Assembly (NCBI GenBank): GCA_021770095.1
Contig: JAETRQ010000007.1
Span: 59,639 to 123,638, forward strand
Reading direction: 5' to 3'
DNA length: 64,000 nt
DNA from: Eubacteriaceae bacterium
GTDB lineage: Bacteria; Bacillota; Clostridia; Oscillospirales; Acutalibacteraceae
Shown here: positions 28,522 through 36,577 of the stretch, one piece after another
Numbering within the stretch: the stretch's first letter is position 1
How the letters are laid out: every line of letters starts with the position of its first letter
Notes under the pieces: model-generated
What the model was told of the DNA's origin: nothing
The model's input: the letters and a program-made list of their open reading frames with translations, nothing else
The model's database searches: none
Position numbers and translations under genes: made by a program

Positions 28522-28550
28522 ATAATATCATAGTAAAATAGCGTTGTCAA
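28522..28550 (-). promoter_or_regulatory. Predicted strong sigma-A promoter of the large secreted protein
   Basis: A consensus TTGACA (28545-28550), a 17-base spacer and TATTAT (28522-28527) on the minus strand put transcription start near 28515, giving the long leader described above. The AT-rich stretch 28551-28735 between this promoter and the argG control region holds no gene or recognisable site. Confidence 0.75.
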
Positions 28551-28735
28551 CAGATTTCATCAAATAATTTTGACAGATAATTTACAAAACGTTTACAATT
28601 CCATTAGTGGACAAAAGCGTATGAAAATGTATAAGAAATTCACAAAAGGTCTCATTAAATAAATAAAAATTGTTTGTCAAGTTGCGTAAAATATCAATCT
28701 TCTTTGTAAAATTATACAAATTATACGAATATTTA

Positions 28736-28759
28736 TGTATATTTTTGAATAAATATACA
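28736..28759. promoter_or_regulatory. Possible ArgR operator upstream of argG
   Basis: A 24-bp inverted repeat, TGTATATTT (28736-28744) and AAATATACA (28751-28759) around TTGAAT, lies 16 bases before the argG -35. The right half (TTGAATAAATATACA) resembles ARG-box half sites, and a second AT-rich similar stretch (attatacgaatatttatg) lies next to it. Repression of argG-argH by arginine through ArgR is plausible. The match is by eye. Confidence 0.4.
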
Positions 28760-28775
28760 AACTTTACAAAAAGGG

Positions 28776-28804
28776 TTGAAAATACCCGAACACATTATTA
28801 TAAT
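28776..28804 (+). promoter_or_regulatory. Predicted sigma-A promoter of argG
   Basis: TTGAAA (28776-28781), a 17-base spacer and TATAAT (28799-28804) place transcription start near 28811, 37 bases before the argG ATG. The position supports the downstream start at 28848 over the earlier in-frame ATG. Confidence 0.75.
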
Positions 28805-28847
28805 GGTATTCAGTAAATATAAAAACAATTTAAGGAGATATAAAATT

Positions 28848-30080
28848 ATGGCAAAAGAAATCAAAAAGGTTGTCCTTGCCTATTCAGGCGGACTTGACAC
28901 ATCCATCATAATTCCATGGCTGAAAGAAAACTATAATAACTGCGAAGTTATCGCTGTATCAGGTGATGTAGGACAAGGCACAGAACTTGACGGACTTGAG
29001 GAAAAAGCAATTGCAACAGGTGCATCCAAACTTTATGTACTTGACTTAAAAGATGAATATGTTGAAGATTACATTTTCCCTTGTCTGAAAGCAGGTGCTG
29101 ATTATGAAACTTATCTTCTCGGTACATCACATGCACGTCCATGTATTGCAAAAGGACTTGCAGAAATCGCAATCAAGGAAGGTGCAGATGCAATCTGTCA
29201 TGGCTGCACCGGTAAAGGTAACGATCAGGTAAGATTTGAACTTACACTCAAGGCATTTGCACCGGAGATGGAAATTATTGCACCTTGGCGTGAATGGGAT
29301 ATAAAATCACGTGAAGAAGAAATTGAATATGCAGAAGCACACAACATTCCGCTCAAAATAAACAGAGAGACAAACTATTCTAAAGATAAGAATGTATGGC
29401 ATCTTTCACACGAAGGACTTGACCTTGAGGACCCTGCAAATGAACCAATGTATGCAAAAGAAGGATTCCTTGAACTGGGTGTTGCTCCTGAACAGGCTCC
29501 TGATAAACCAACATATATTACAATCCACTTTGAAAAGGGTGTTCCAACCGCTATTGATGGTGAAGAAATGAAAGCCCTTGCCATTGTTGAAAAACTCAAT
29601 GAACTCGGCGGCGCAAACGGAATCGGTCTGCTTGACATTGTTGAAAACCGTCTTGTTGGTATGAAGAGCCGTGGCGTCTATGAAACTCCGGGCGGTGCAA
29701 TTCTTTATAAAGCACACGAATTCCTTGAAATGATTACTCTTGACCGTGAAACATCACATTACAAAAAACTTGTTGCGCAGAAGTTTGGCGAATTAGTATA
29801 TAATGGTTTATGGTTCACACCACTCAGAGAAGCACTTTCTGCTTTTGTTGATGAGACACAGAAAACAGTTACAGGTGATGTTAAACTCAAGTTATATAAA
29901 GGTAATATAATTAATGCAGGTATTACTTCACCATACAGCCTTTATGATGAAAATATTGCATCATTCGGTGAAGACGGCGGTGCTTACAATCAACTCGACT
30001 CAGCCGGATTTATTAATCTCTTCGGTCTTTCAATCAAAGTTAAAGCGCTTCTTGATGCAAAAAGAGGAGAACAACAATAA
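28848..30080 (+). CDS. argG: Argininosuccinate synthase
   Basis: ArgG ligates citrulline and aspartate with ATP hydrolysis to AMP. The 410-residue protein has the N-type ATP pyrophosphatase P-loop AYSGGLDTS (residues 11-19), [15 protein letters not shown] near 120 and [17 protein letters not shown] near 285. The start at 28848 follows AAGGAGATATAAAATT; the open frame extends upstream only into the promoter. It is followed after 113 bases by argH, so the last two arginine steps are encoded together. Confidence 0.97.
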   Translation: MAKEIKKVVLAYSGGLDTSIIIPWLKENYNNCEVIAVSGDVGQGTELDGLEEKAIATGASKLYVLDLKDEYVEDYIFPCLKAGADYETYLLGTSHARPCIAKGLAEIAIKEGADAICHGCTGKGNDQVRFELTLKAFAPEMEIIAPWREWDIKSREEEIEYAEAHNIPLKINRETNYSKDKNVWHLSHEGLDLEDPANEPMYAKEGFLELGVAPEQAPDKPTYITIHFEKGVPTAIDGEEMKALAIVEKLNELGGANGIGLLDIVENRLVGMKSRGVYETPGGAILYKAHEFLEMITLDRETSHYKKLVAQKFGELVYNGLWFTPLREALSAFVDETQKTVTGDVKLKLYKGNIINAGITSPYSLYDENIASFGEDGGAYNQLDSAGFINLFGLSIKVKALLDAKRGEQQ

Positions 30081-30126
30081 GGCAAATACAGCGTAATTAC
30101 CTTATTATAAATAAAATATTACTGAT

Positions 30127-30158
30127 ACACGAGGGACTTATCTGAAGGTCTCTCGTGT
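30127..30158 (+). other. Stable hairpin in the argG-argH spacer
   Basis: ACACGAGGGA (30127-30136) pairs with TCTCTCGTGT (30149-30158) with one wobble pair and a 12-base loop. There is no U-tract after it, so it is more likely a stability or processing element than a terminator. Confidence 0.45.
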
Positions 30159-30193
30159 CGCATTACAATAATATATAACAGGTGGCTTCTGAT

Positions 30194-31567
30194 ATGGCAC
30201 AATTATGGAAAGGCAGGTTCAAAAAAGAACTTGCAAAAGAAACAAACGATTTTAATTCATCAATCAAATTTGACTGCAGAATGTTTGAAGAAGATATTAA
30301 GGGCAGCATTGCACACGCAACCATGCTCGGCAGTGCCGGAATCATTGACAAAAGCGAGAGCGAAAAGATTGTTGACGGACTCAGCCAAATTCTTGACGAC
30401 ATCAAAAGCGGCAAACTTGAAATTGATATGCAGGCAGAAGATATACATACTTTTATAGAAGGTGAACTGACAGCAAGACTCGGTCAGACAGGCAAAAGAC
30501 TGCATACAGCCAGATCCAGAAATGATCAGGTTGCTCTTGACATAAGAATGGTACTGAAAAAGGAAATTGATGAAATCAGTAATAAGCTGAAAGAATTAAT
30601 ATCCGTTTTGTGCACCAAGGCAGAAGAAAATACAAATGCCATTATGCCCGGATACACACATCTGCAAAGGGCACAGCCGATAACTTTTGCACATCATCTG
30701 ATGGCATACTGCTCCATGTTATGCAGAGATCTTGACAGACTTACAGACGTAAAAAGAAGAATGAATGTACTCCCGCTCGGCAGCGGAGCACTCGCCGGTA
30801 CAACCTATCCGATTGACAGGAATATGGTTGCACAGGCACTCGGATTTGACGATGTAGCCGTAAACAGTCTTGACGGCGTATCAGACAGAGATTTTTGTAT
30901 CGAACTTGCATCTGCACTTTCTATTATAATGGTACATCTTTCGAGATTCAGTGAAGAAATCATTATGTGGTGCAGCTGGGAATTCAAATTTGTGGAACTT
31001 GACGATGCATTTTCAACCGGTTCAAGCATTATGCCGCAAAAGAAAAACCCTGATATTGCTGAACTTGTTCGCGGAAAAAGCGGAAGAGTATTCGGCGATT
31101 TGACTGCATTGCTCACTGTAATGAAAGGCATTGCACTGGCATATAACAAAGATATGCAGGAAGATAAAGAAGCAATTTTTGATGCAGTTGACACAGTAAA
31201 AATGTGCCTGAACGCATTCACACCTATGATTGATACAATGACAGTATTAAAAGACAATATGCGAAATGCTGCTGCAAAAGGATTTATCAACGCCACCGAC
31301 TGTGCAGATTATCTTGTCGGCAAAGGACTGCCGTTCCGTGATGCATACAAGGCAACAGGTGAACTGGTTGCATTATGCATTGACAAGAACCTCACCTTAG
31401 AAACTTTGCCGATTGAAGAATATAAAGCAGTATGCGACATATTTGATGAAAAAGTGTATGAAGCAATCAATCTTGAAAAATGTGTAAATGACAGAAAAGC
31501 AATCGGCGGTCCTACTGCTGAAAATGTACTTGCACAAATTGAAAAAGCAAGAAAAATAATTGTATAA
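30194..31567 (+). CDS. argH: Argininosuccinate lyase
   Basis: ArgH cleaves argininosuccinate to arginine and fumarate. The 457-residue protein has the fumarase/aspartase superfamily signature GSSIMPQKKNPD near residue 276, the SRNDQV block near 112 and TAGYTHLQ-like PGYTHLQRAQP near 155. I choose the ATG at 30194, eight bases behind AGGTGG; the in-frame GTG at 30182 is part of that ribosome site. A strong terminator follows. It shares the argG transcription unit unless the intervening hairpin limits it. Confidence 0.97.
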   Translation: MAQLWKGRFKKELAKETNDFNSSIKFDCRMFEEDIKGSIAHATMLGSAGIIDKSESEKIVDGLSQILDDIKSGKLEIDMQAEDIHTFIEGELTARLGQTGKRLHTARSRNDQVALDIRMVLKKEIDEISNKLKELISVLCTKAEENTNAIMPGYTHLQRAQPITFAHHLMAYCSMLCRDLDRLTDVKRRMNVLPLGSGALAGTTYPIDRNMVAQALGFDDVAVNSLDGVSDRDFCIELASALSIIMVHLSRFSEEIIMWCSWEFKFVELDDAFSTGSSIMPQKKNPDIAELVRGKSGRVFGDLTALLTVMKGIALAYNKDMQEDKEAIFDAVDTVKMCLNAFTPMIDTMTVLKDNMRNAAAKGFINATDCADYLVGKGLPFRDAYKATGELVALCIDKNLTLETLPIEEYKAVCDIFDEKVYEAINLEKCVNDRKAIGGPTAENVLAQIEKARKIIV

Positions 31568-31575
31568 TAATATAG

Positions 31576-31609
31576 AAAAACAACAGATTATATCACATCT
31601 GTTGTTTTT
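31576..31609 (+). terminator. Terminator after argH
   Basis: A 13-base perfect stem (AAAAACAACAGAT, 31576-31588, with 31597-31609) and an eight-base loop end in five U residues within the arm. It closes the argG-argH unit just before the degV promoter. Confidence 0.85.
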
Positions 31610-31623
31610 CACTAACTATACGG

Positions 31624-31652
31624 TTGACTACGTCATCAAAAAATAGTATACT
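31624..31652 (+). promoter_or_regulatory. Predicted sigma-A promoter of the degV gene
   Basis: TTGACT (31624-31629), a 17-base spacer and TATACT (31647-31652) lie 34 bases before the degV start. The position rules out the earlier alternative start at 31624. Confidence 0.72.
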
Positions 31653-31686
31653 GATATTAAGTATTATTTGTATTCAGGAAAGGTAT

Positions 31687-32547
31687 ATGCTGATGCGTTA
31701 CAAAATTATCGTTGACAGTTGCTGTGACCTCACAGAAGATATGAAAGTATGGGATAACCTGCAGGTTGTTCCTTTGAGTCTTGATATAGCGGATTATCAT
31801 ATTTTGGATGATGAAAATTTTGATCAGGATGATTTTATCAGCAGAATAAAAGCAAACGGCGGAGCAGGAAAATCAGCCTGCCCTCCCCCTGACGCATTCA
31901 AAAAAGCATTTGAGGGTGATTGTGATGAAGTATATGTTCTGACCATTACCGACAAATTGAGCGGAACATATAACAGTGCTCTCCAAGGCAAAATGCTTTA
32001 TGAAGAAGAATATAACGATGATAAAAAAATATATGTTTTCAACTCTCTTGCAACATCAGGTCTTGAAACCATCATTGCACAGGAAATCAAAAAAGCTGCC
32101 GACAGCGGCAAAAATTTTGATGAAGTTGTTGCATATATTGATGACTTTATACTTAATCATACCAGACTGTATTTCTGTCTTGACAGCCTTGACGCCTTAA
32201 AGCAAAACGGCAGACTTTTTGCACTTGCTGCAAGCCTGCTTGAAAAAATACATCTTAAATTAATCTGCAAAGCAAAAGACGGCAACATTTCACCCGTCGG
32301 CAAAGATATGACCATTAACCGTGCAATGGTAAAAATGGCAAAATTCATTGCTGAAGATGTTGCAGGCAAGGACTTGAGTGATAAAAAACTTATTGTGTCT
32401 CACGTCTGCTGTCAGGAAAGAGCCGAATTTGTTGCAAACAAAATTTGTGAAAAGGCATCATTCGGTCAGGTTGAAATACTCAAAGCATCCGGACTCAATT
32501 CATTATACGCATCTGACGGCGGTATAATTGTGTCATATAATTTTTAA
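31687..32547 (+). CDS. DegV family fatty-acid-binding protein
   Basis: This 286-residue DegV-fold protein has YKIIVDSCCDLTEDM at the N-terminus, the SACPPPDAF block near 60 (usual form TSxPxP) and the TISDKLSGTYNSA-like LTITDKLSGTYNSA near 90. DegV (FakB-type) proteins bind fatty acids and, with the kinase FakA, present them for acyl-phosphate formation. Which ligand this one binds is unknown, and no fakA is nearby. The start is ATG 31687; a second ATG at 31693 is also plausible with the AGGAAAGG ribosome site. ilvE follows after 34 bases without its own clear promoter. Confidence 0.9.
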   Translation: MLMRYKIIVDSCCDLTEDMKVWDNLQVVPLSLDIADYHILDDENFDQDDFISRIKANGGAGKSACPPPDAFKKAFEGDCDEVYVLTITDKLSGTYNSALQGKMLYEEEYNDDKKIYVFNSLATSGLETIIAQEIKKAADSGKNFDEVVAYIDDFILNHTRLYFCLDSLDALKQNGRLFALAASLLEKIHLKLICKAKDGNISPVGKDMTINRAMVKMAKFIAEDVAGKDLSDKKLIVSHVCCQERAEFVANKICEKASFGQVEILKASGLNSLYASDGGIIVSYNF

Positions 32548-32581
32548 CTTTAGCAATTCATTATAAAAGAGGTAATATAAA

Positions 32582-33643
32582 ATGGAAATCAAGTATGAAT
32601 TAACAACAGAGCCAAAACAAAAGCCACAGGGCAAATTGGGATTTGGTCACATCTTCACTGACCATATGTTTATTATGGATTACAAAACAGGTGAAGGCTG
32701 GCATAACGCACGAATTGTGCCATACCAACCTCTTATCCTTGATCCAAGCGCTCTCGTCTTCCACTATGCACAGGAATGTTTTGAAGGACTGAAAGCATAC
32801 AGAACACCTGATGGAAATGTTCAGCTCTTCAGACCTGATAAAAACGCTGAAAGAATGCAGTCAACACACAACAGACTCTGTATCCCTGAAATTCCTGTTG
32901 AGGATTTTGTTGAAGCAGTAAAAGCACTGGTAAGTGTTGAAAAAGACTGGGTACCAAGTGAACCTGACACAAGTCTTTATATCCGTCCTTTCACAATTGC
33001 AACCGAACCTGTACTCGGTGTTAAAGCAGCAGACGAATATCAGTTCATCATCATCTGCTCACCTTCAGGTGCATATTATGAAGAAGGAATGAATCCTGTC
33101 AAAATCTATGTTGAAGATGAATATGTCCGTGCAACTCCGGGCGGAACAGGATATATCAAATGCGGCGGTAACTATGCAGCATCTATCATTGCTTCTGAAA
33201 AAGGCCACAAACTCGGTTACTCACAGGTACTCTGGCTTGACGGTGTTGAAAGAAAATATGTTGAAGAAGTTGGTTCAATGAACATTATGTTCAAAGTCGA
33301 CGGCGAAATTTATACCGCACCGACTATCGGCACAGTACTTCCGGGCATCACCAGAATGAGTTGTATTGAACTCCTCAAATCATGGGGATACAAAGTCAAT
33401 GAAACAAGATTTACAATCGACTTCATTATGGAAGCTGCTGAAAATGGTAAACTTGAAGAAGTATTCGGAACAGGTACTGCGGCAGTTATCAGTCCTGTCG
33501 GCGGTCTCACATATGAGGGCAAAACTGTTGAAATTAACGGTTTTAAAACAGGTGAACTTACACAAAAACTTTACGACACTCTTACCGGCATGCAGTTTGG
33601 CAAAATTGCTGACGATATGGGTTGGATTGTAAAAGTAGACTAA
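32582..33643 (+). CDS. ilvE: Branched-chain amino-acid aminotransferase
   Basis: This fold-type IV PLP aminotransferase interconverts Leu, Ile and Val with their 2-oxo acids. The 353-residue protein has the FHYAQECFEGLKAYR block, the PLP lysine in GTGYIKCGGNYAAS (Lys193), EEVGSMNIMF near 225 and the phosphate-binding region GTGTAAVISPVGG near 295. The length fits the longer IlvE subgroup (about 350 residues). A GAGG ribosome site precedes the ATG. A strong terminator follows, and transcription probably comes from the degV promoter. Confidence 0.96.
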   Translation: MEIKYELTTEPKQKPQGKLGFGHIFTDHMFIMDYKTGEGWHNARIVPYQPLILDPSALVFHYAQECFEGLKAYRTPDGNVQLFRPDKNAERMQSTHNRLCIPEIPVEDFVEAVKALVSVEKDWVPSEPDTSLYIRPFTIATEPVLGVKAADEYQFIIICSPSGAYYEEGMNPVKIYVEDEYVRATPGGTGYIKCGGNYAASIIASEKGHKLGYSQVLWLDGVERKYVEEVGSMNIMFKVDGEIYTAPTIGTVLPGITRMSCIELLKSWGYKVNETRFTIDFIMEAAENGKLEEVFGTGTAAVISPVGGLTYEGKTVEINGFKTGELTQKLYDTLTGMQFGKIADDMGWIVKVD

Positions 33644-33657
33644 TTTAATTATTTACG

Positions 33658-33687
33658 GCAGTCCCTGTTAAACGGGACTGCTTTTTT
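33658..33687 (+). terminator. Terminator after ilvE
   Basis: GCAGTCCC (33658-33665) pairs with GGGACTGC (33674-33681) across an eight-base loop, followed by six T residues. The start codon of the next gene lies only five bases past the T-run. Confidence 0.9.
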
Positions 33688-33691
33688 GATT

Positions 33692-34540
33692 ATGAGAATT
33701 ATTAATTTTAAAATTACAGAAAAAGATAATAATAAACAAATACGTGATTTTCTGCGTGAATTCGGTGTATCTTCATCTTTGCTGATAAAACTGAAAAACA
33801 CTGAAAATGCAATCACTGTTAACGGCAGTTTTGCCAGAATAATTGACAGATTATCCGAAGGTGATACACTCACAATATCCATCAAAAACAGTGGAAAAAT
33901 GCCTGAGCCTGCTGTTAATAATAATGTGCGTATCGCATATAATGACGATGATATTTTGGTTTTGAACAAACCTGAAATGATGCCTGTACATGAAAGCAGA
34001 AATCACCGCGGAGATGCTCTGTCAAATGTTGCTGCATGCTATATGGACCGAGATACGGCGTTTCGGGCTGTGTACAGACTGGACAGAGATACGAGCGGAC
34101 TTGTACTGATTGCAAAAAATGAACTTGCAGCCTGTAAACTTGCAGGAAAAATCAGGAAAGATTATTATGCGGTATGCCGAGGAATACTCACAGGCAGCTC
34201 AACCATTGACGCTCCTATCAGGCGTATTGATGACAGTATAATAAAACGCGGGGTTTTTGATGATGGTGAAAAGGCAATAACGCATTGGTGTGCAATCCAT
34301 CACATCAACGGCAATACATTGTTGAAACTAAATCTTGAAACGGGAAGAACACACCAAATACGAGTGCATTTTGCACACATTAATCATCCCCTGCTTGGCG
34401 ATACACTTTATGGCGGAGACTCATCTTTGATTAACAGACAAGCTCTGCACTGCAAAACGATTTATTTTACTCACCCGATAAGCGGAGAAAAAATGAAAAT
34501 TGACTGCGATTTTCCGCAGGATTTTAAAGGACTGATATAA
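33692..34540 (+). CDS. RluA-family pseudouridine synthase
   Basis: This 282-residue pseudouridine synthase probably modifies a uridine in 23S rRNA or tRNA. The N-terminal part is S4-like (IRDFLREFGVSSSLL), and the catalytic Asp lies in YRLDRDTSGLVLIAKN (Asp131; the usual motif is HRLDRxTSG). ETGRTHQIRVHFAHI and HPLLGDTLYGG follow. The ATG at 33692 comes right after the ilvE terminator and has no recognisable Shine-Dalgarno; an in-frame TTG at 33686 lies inside the terminator T-run. Its target cannot be told from sequence. It overlaps the next gene by one base. Confidence 0.93.
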   Translation: MRIINFKITEKDNNKQIRDFLREFGVSSSLLIKLKNTENAITVNGSFARIIDRLSEGDTLTISIKNSGKMPEPAVNNNVRIAYNDDDILVLNKPEMMPVHESRNHRGDALSNVAACYMDRDTAFRAVYRLDRDTSGLVLIAKNELAACKLAGKIRKDYYAVCRGILTGSSTIDAPIRRIDDSIIKRGVFDDGEKAITHWCAIHHINGNTLLKLNLETGRTHQIRVHFAHINHPLLGDTLYGGDSSLINRQALHCKTIYFTHPISGEKMKIDCDFPQDFKGLI

Positions 34541-35460
34541 TGCCTGCATTTTCAACACATTATCTTTTTGCAAAAGAGATGATGAACTATCTTGAAGAAA
34601 CAGCAGACTTTAAAATCAATAAAGATGCTGTTTTATTCGGAACACAAGGACCTGATATTTTCTTTTTCCACAGGATTATGCCGTGGATGGCAGGCAGAAG
34701 TCTGCTGAAATACGGTTCAATCCTTCATCGTACAAAACCTCAGTTTCTTTTTGAAAATATGCGTGAATACTGTACTGTTTCCAATAATCCTGAAATTGCA
34801 AAATCGTATGTATATGGGTTTATGCTTCACTATGTGCTTGATAAAAACTGTCACCCGTATGTATATTCACTTCAAAACAAAATTACTGAGCATAATAAAT
34901 TTGCTAATCCGCACACTGTACACAACATCATTGAATATGCATTGGATGCATATTTGCTGAATAAAAGATTCGGTATAAAAAATCCGACACAGTTTGACAA
35001 ATCACGCACAATAAACATTGACAGCAAAGTGATTGAAGAAATAGGCAAACTGCTTGAATATGTTGTACCAAAAACCATCCATAAAAAAATCACAGCCAAA
35101 CAGGCTGAACAAGCAATAAAAGATACAAAAGATATTCAGAAACTTATGTTTGACCCAAACGGTCATAAACAAAAAATAACCCGTATATTGGACATAATCA
35201 TTGCGCCATTCAGTCATAATTATAAATTCAGTGCAATGATCATTCCAAAAGACTTGGAAAAAACAAAAAAATATGCTAATATAGATAACGCAAAATGGAA
35301 ATCCCCTTACAGCAATCATTGCAGATATGAGAGTTTTGAAAATCTGTTTGACTGCTCAATAGCAGAAGCACAGCAGATGATTAAAGATTTTCAATCCGGT
35401 AAAAACTGCAGGGATATAACAAAAAACAAATCTTTTTTAACAGGAGTTGAAGTAAAATGA
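34540..35460 (+). CDS. Zinc-dependent phospholipase C family protein
   Basis: This 306-residue protein resembles the bacterial zinc-dependent phospholipase C family: MPAFSTHYLFAKEMM at the N-terminus, GTQGPDIFFFHR near 30, GFMLHYVLDKNCHPYVYS near 90 and NKFANPHTVHNIIEYALDA near 115, with histidines and aspartates that could bind zinc. Clostridial members without a signal peptide, like this one, are cytosolic proteins of unknown substrate. Its start overlaps the RluA stop (TAATG) and its stop overlaps luxS by four bases, so the three genes form a coupled unit. Confidence 0.82.
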   Translation: MPAFSTHYLFAKEMMNYLEETADFKINKDAVLFGTQGPDIFFFHRIMPWMAGRSLLKYGSILHRTKPQFLFENMREYCTVSNNPEIAKSYVYGFMLHYVLDKNCHPYVYSLQNKITEHNKFANPHTVHNIIEYALDAYLLNKRFGIKNPTQFDKSRTINIDSKVIEEIGKLLEYVVPKTIHKKITAKQAEQAIKDTKDIQKLMFDPNGHKQKITRILDIIIAPFSHNYKFSAMIIPKDLEKTKKYANIDNAKWKSPYSNHCRYESFENLFDCSIAEAQQMIKDFQSGKNCRDITKNKSFLTGVEVK

Positions 35461-35927
35461 AAACAATACCGAGTTTTCAGATTGACCATAATATTTTAAA
35501 AAAAGGAATTTATATCAGCAGAATTGATGAAGATATAACAACCTATGACATCCGTATGCGTGAACCCAACAGAGAGCCTGTTATGACAAATGCAGCCATG
35601 CATACGATTGAACATCTCTTTGCAACATATGTAAGAAACACGGAATTTGGTGATAACATTATCTATTTCGGTCCTATGGGATGCAGAACAGGATTTTACT
35701 TCCTGACCCGCAGTCTCAGTGATGAGTACACAATAGGACTGATTAAGCAGGCTTTTCAGTTCATCGCTGATTTCTGGGGAGCCATTCCCGGAGCGTCACC
35801 GAGAGAATGCGGAAACTGTCTTGACCACAGTCTCCCACAGGCAAAAGAAGAATCAAAAGCATTCTTAAAAATCATCAAAGACTGGACAAAGGAAGATTTA
35901 AAATATCCTGTTGCTCCTGAAGAATAA
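35457..35927 (+). CDS. luxS: S-ribosylhomocysteine lyase (autoinducer-2 synthase)
   Basis: LuxS cleaves S-ribosylhomocysteine to homocysteine and DPD, the AI-2 precursor, in the activated methyl cycle. The 156-residue protein has the metal ligands His49 and His53 in HTIEHLFATY and Cys118 in ECGNCLDH, the catalytic Cys76 in MGCRTGFY, and the Glu52 base. Length is normal. The start overlaps the preceding gene by four bases (ATGA). No pfs/mtnN is adjacent. A 30-bp palindrome follows. Confidence 0.97.
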   Translation: MKTIPSFQIDHNILKKGIYISRIDEDITTYDIRMREPNREPVMTNAAMHTIEHLFATYVRNTEFGDNIIYFGPMGCRTGFYFLTRSLSDEYTIGLIKQAFQFIADFWGAIPGASPRECGNCLDHSLPQAKEESKAFLKIIKDWTKEDLKYPVAPEE

Positions 35928-35972
35928 AATAAAGAACACACTTATCTGTGATAGGTACAATAACGAAGTTTT

Positions 35973-36002
35973 AAACCAAAGAACAATATTGTTCTTTGGT
36001 TT
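35973..36002. repeat. Perfect 30-bp palindrome after luxS, overlapping the next promoter
   Basis: AAACCAAAGAACAAT (35973-35987) is followed directly by its exact complement (35988-36002). As RNA it can form a hairpin ending the luxS transcript, though only a weak T-rich tract follows. As DNA it covers the -35 of the VOC gene promoter and could be an operator. Confidence 0.6.
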
Positions 36003-36017
36003 ATTTTATGTTATGAT
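35989..36017 (+). promoter_or_regulatory. Possible promoter of the VOC-family gene
   Basis: TTGTTC (35989-35994), a 17-base spacer and TATGAT (36012-36017) lie 40 bases before the VOC start. The -35 falls inside the right arm of the 30-bp palindrome. Confidence 0.5.
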
Positions 36018-36057
36018 TTTATTAACAGATAAATCGGGATTTGTATGGAGGTACTTT

Positions 36058-36411
36058 ATGAAAATTGGTGAAGTGAGTTTGCTAACGAACGATGTATTAA
36101 GACTTGCAGCTTTTTATAAACAATTACTTGAAATTGACAATAACAGTAACGATGAAGTTCATCAATTTCTGATTACGGAAGAAACTACTTTGACGATTTA
36201 TAATGATGGGTCAATAAAGAATAATCAAAATCAAAATATTTGCCTAGCTTTTACAGTCGATGACATTGAACGCGAATATAAAAAGGTTTTAGCATTGGGT
36301 GCCAAGGTTATTGAGGGACCTACCAAACGACCTTGGGGTGCAATCAACATGAGTTTTTATGATCCTGATAATAACATGGTTTTCTTTAGGAGCTTTCCGA
36401 CAGACAACTAA
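36058..36411 (+). CDS. VOC-superfamily (glyoxalase/bleomycin-resistance-like) protein
   Basis: This 117-residue single VOC domain starts MKIGEVSLLTNDVLRLAAFY, with a central CLAFTVDDIEREYKKVLALG and the C-terminal GAINMSFYDPDNNMVFF block typical of glyoxalase-like proteins. The domain binds metals or small ligands, and the substrate cannot be inferred. The start at 36058 follows TGGAGG by six bases; 49 open codons upstream cross the palindrome and promoter and are not used. A terminator hairpin follows. Confidence 0.85.
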   Translation: MKIGEVSLLTNDVLRLAAFYKQLLEIDNNSNDEVHQFLITEETTLTIYNDGSIKNNQNQNICLAFTVDDIEREYKKVLALGAKVIEGPTKRPWGAINMSFYDPDNNMVFFRSFPTDN

Positions 36412-36488
36412 ATTCCAGTTTATTGATTTAATCATAAATGCAATACTGTAGTGAGTATCTGATTTTGATATACAAAATCCATATAAAA

Positions 36489-36516
36489 AAACCACGAACA
36501 TTTTTGTTCGTGGTTT
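36489..36516. terminator. Bidirectional terminator between the VOC and AGCS genes
   Basis: An 11-base perfect stem (AAACCACGAAC, 36489-36499, with 36506-36516) has a six-base loop. On the minus strand it ends in a run of seven T, so it serves the symporter gene best and the VOC gene more weakly. Confidence 0.82.
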
Positions 36517-36577
36517 ACTTTGTTGTGGCGCCTCAACCTATTGTAAGTGCTTTTTTATTTAATAATCTCAATTATTT

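Noticed and set aside
28453..28533. 26-codon hydrophobic frame on the plus strand between the secreted-protein gene and argG
   Set aside because: It lies antisense to the leader and promoter of the secreted protein, its GGAAA is too close to the ATG for a ribosome site, and no promoter precedes it. Chance reading of a structured leader is more likely.
30127..30158. Terminator between argG and argH
   Set aside because: The stem is good but no T-run follows on either strand, and argH has no separate promoter that I can see. Listed as a hairpin only.
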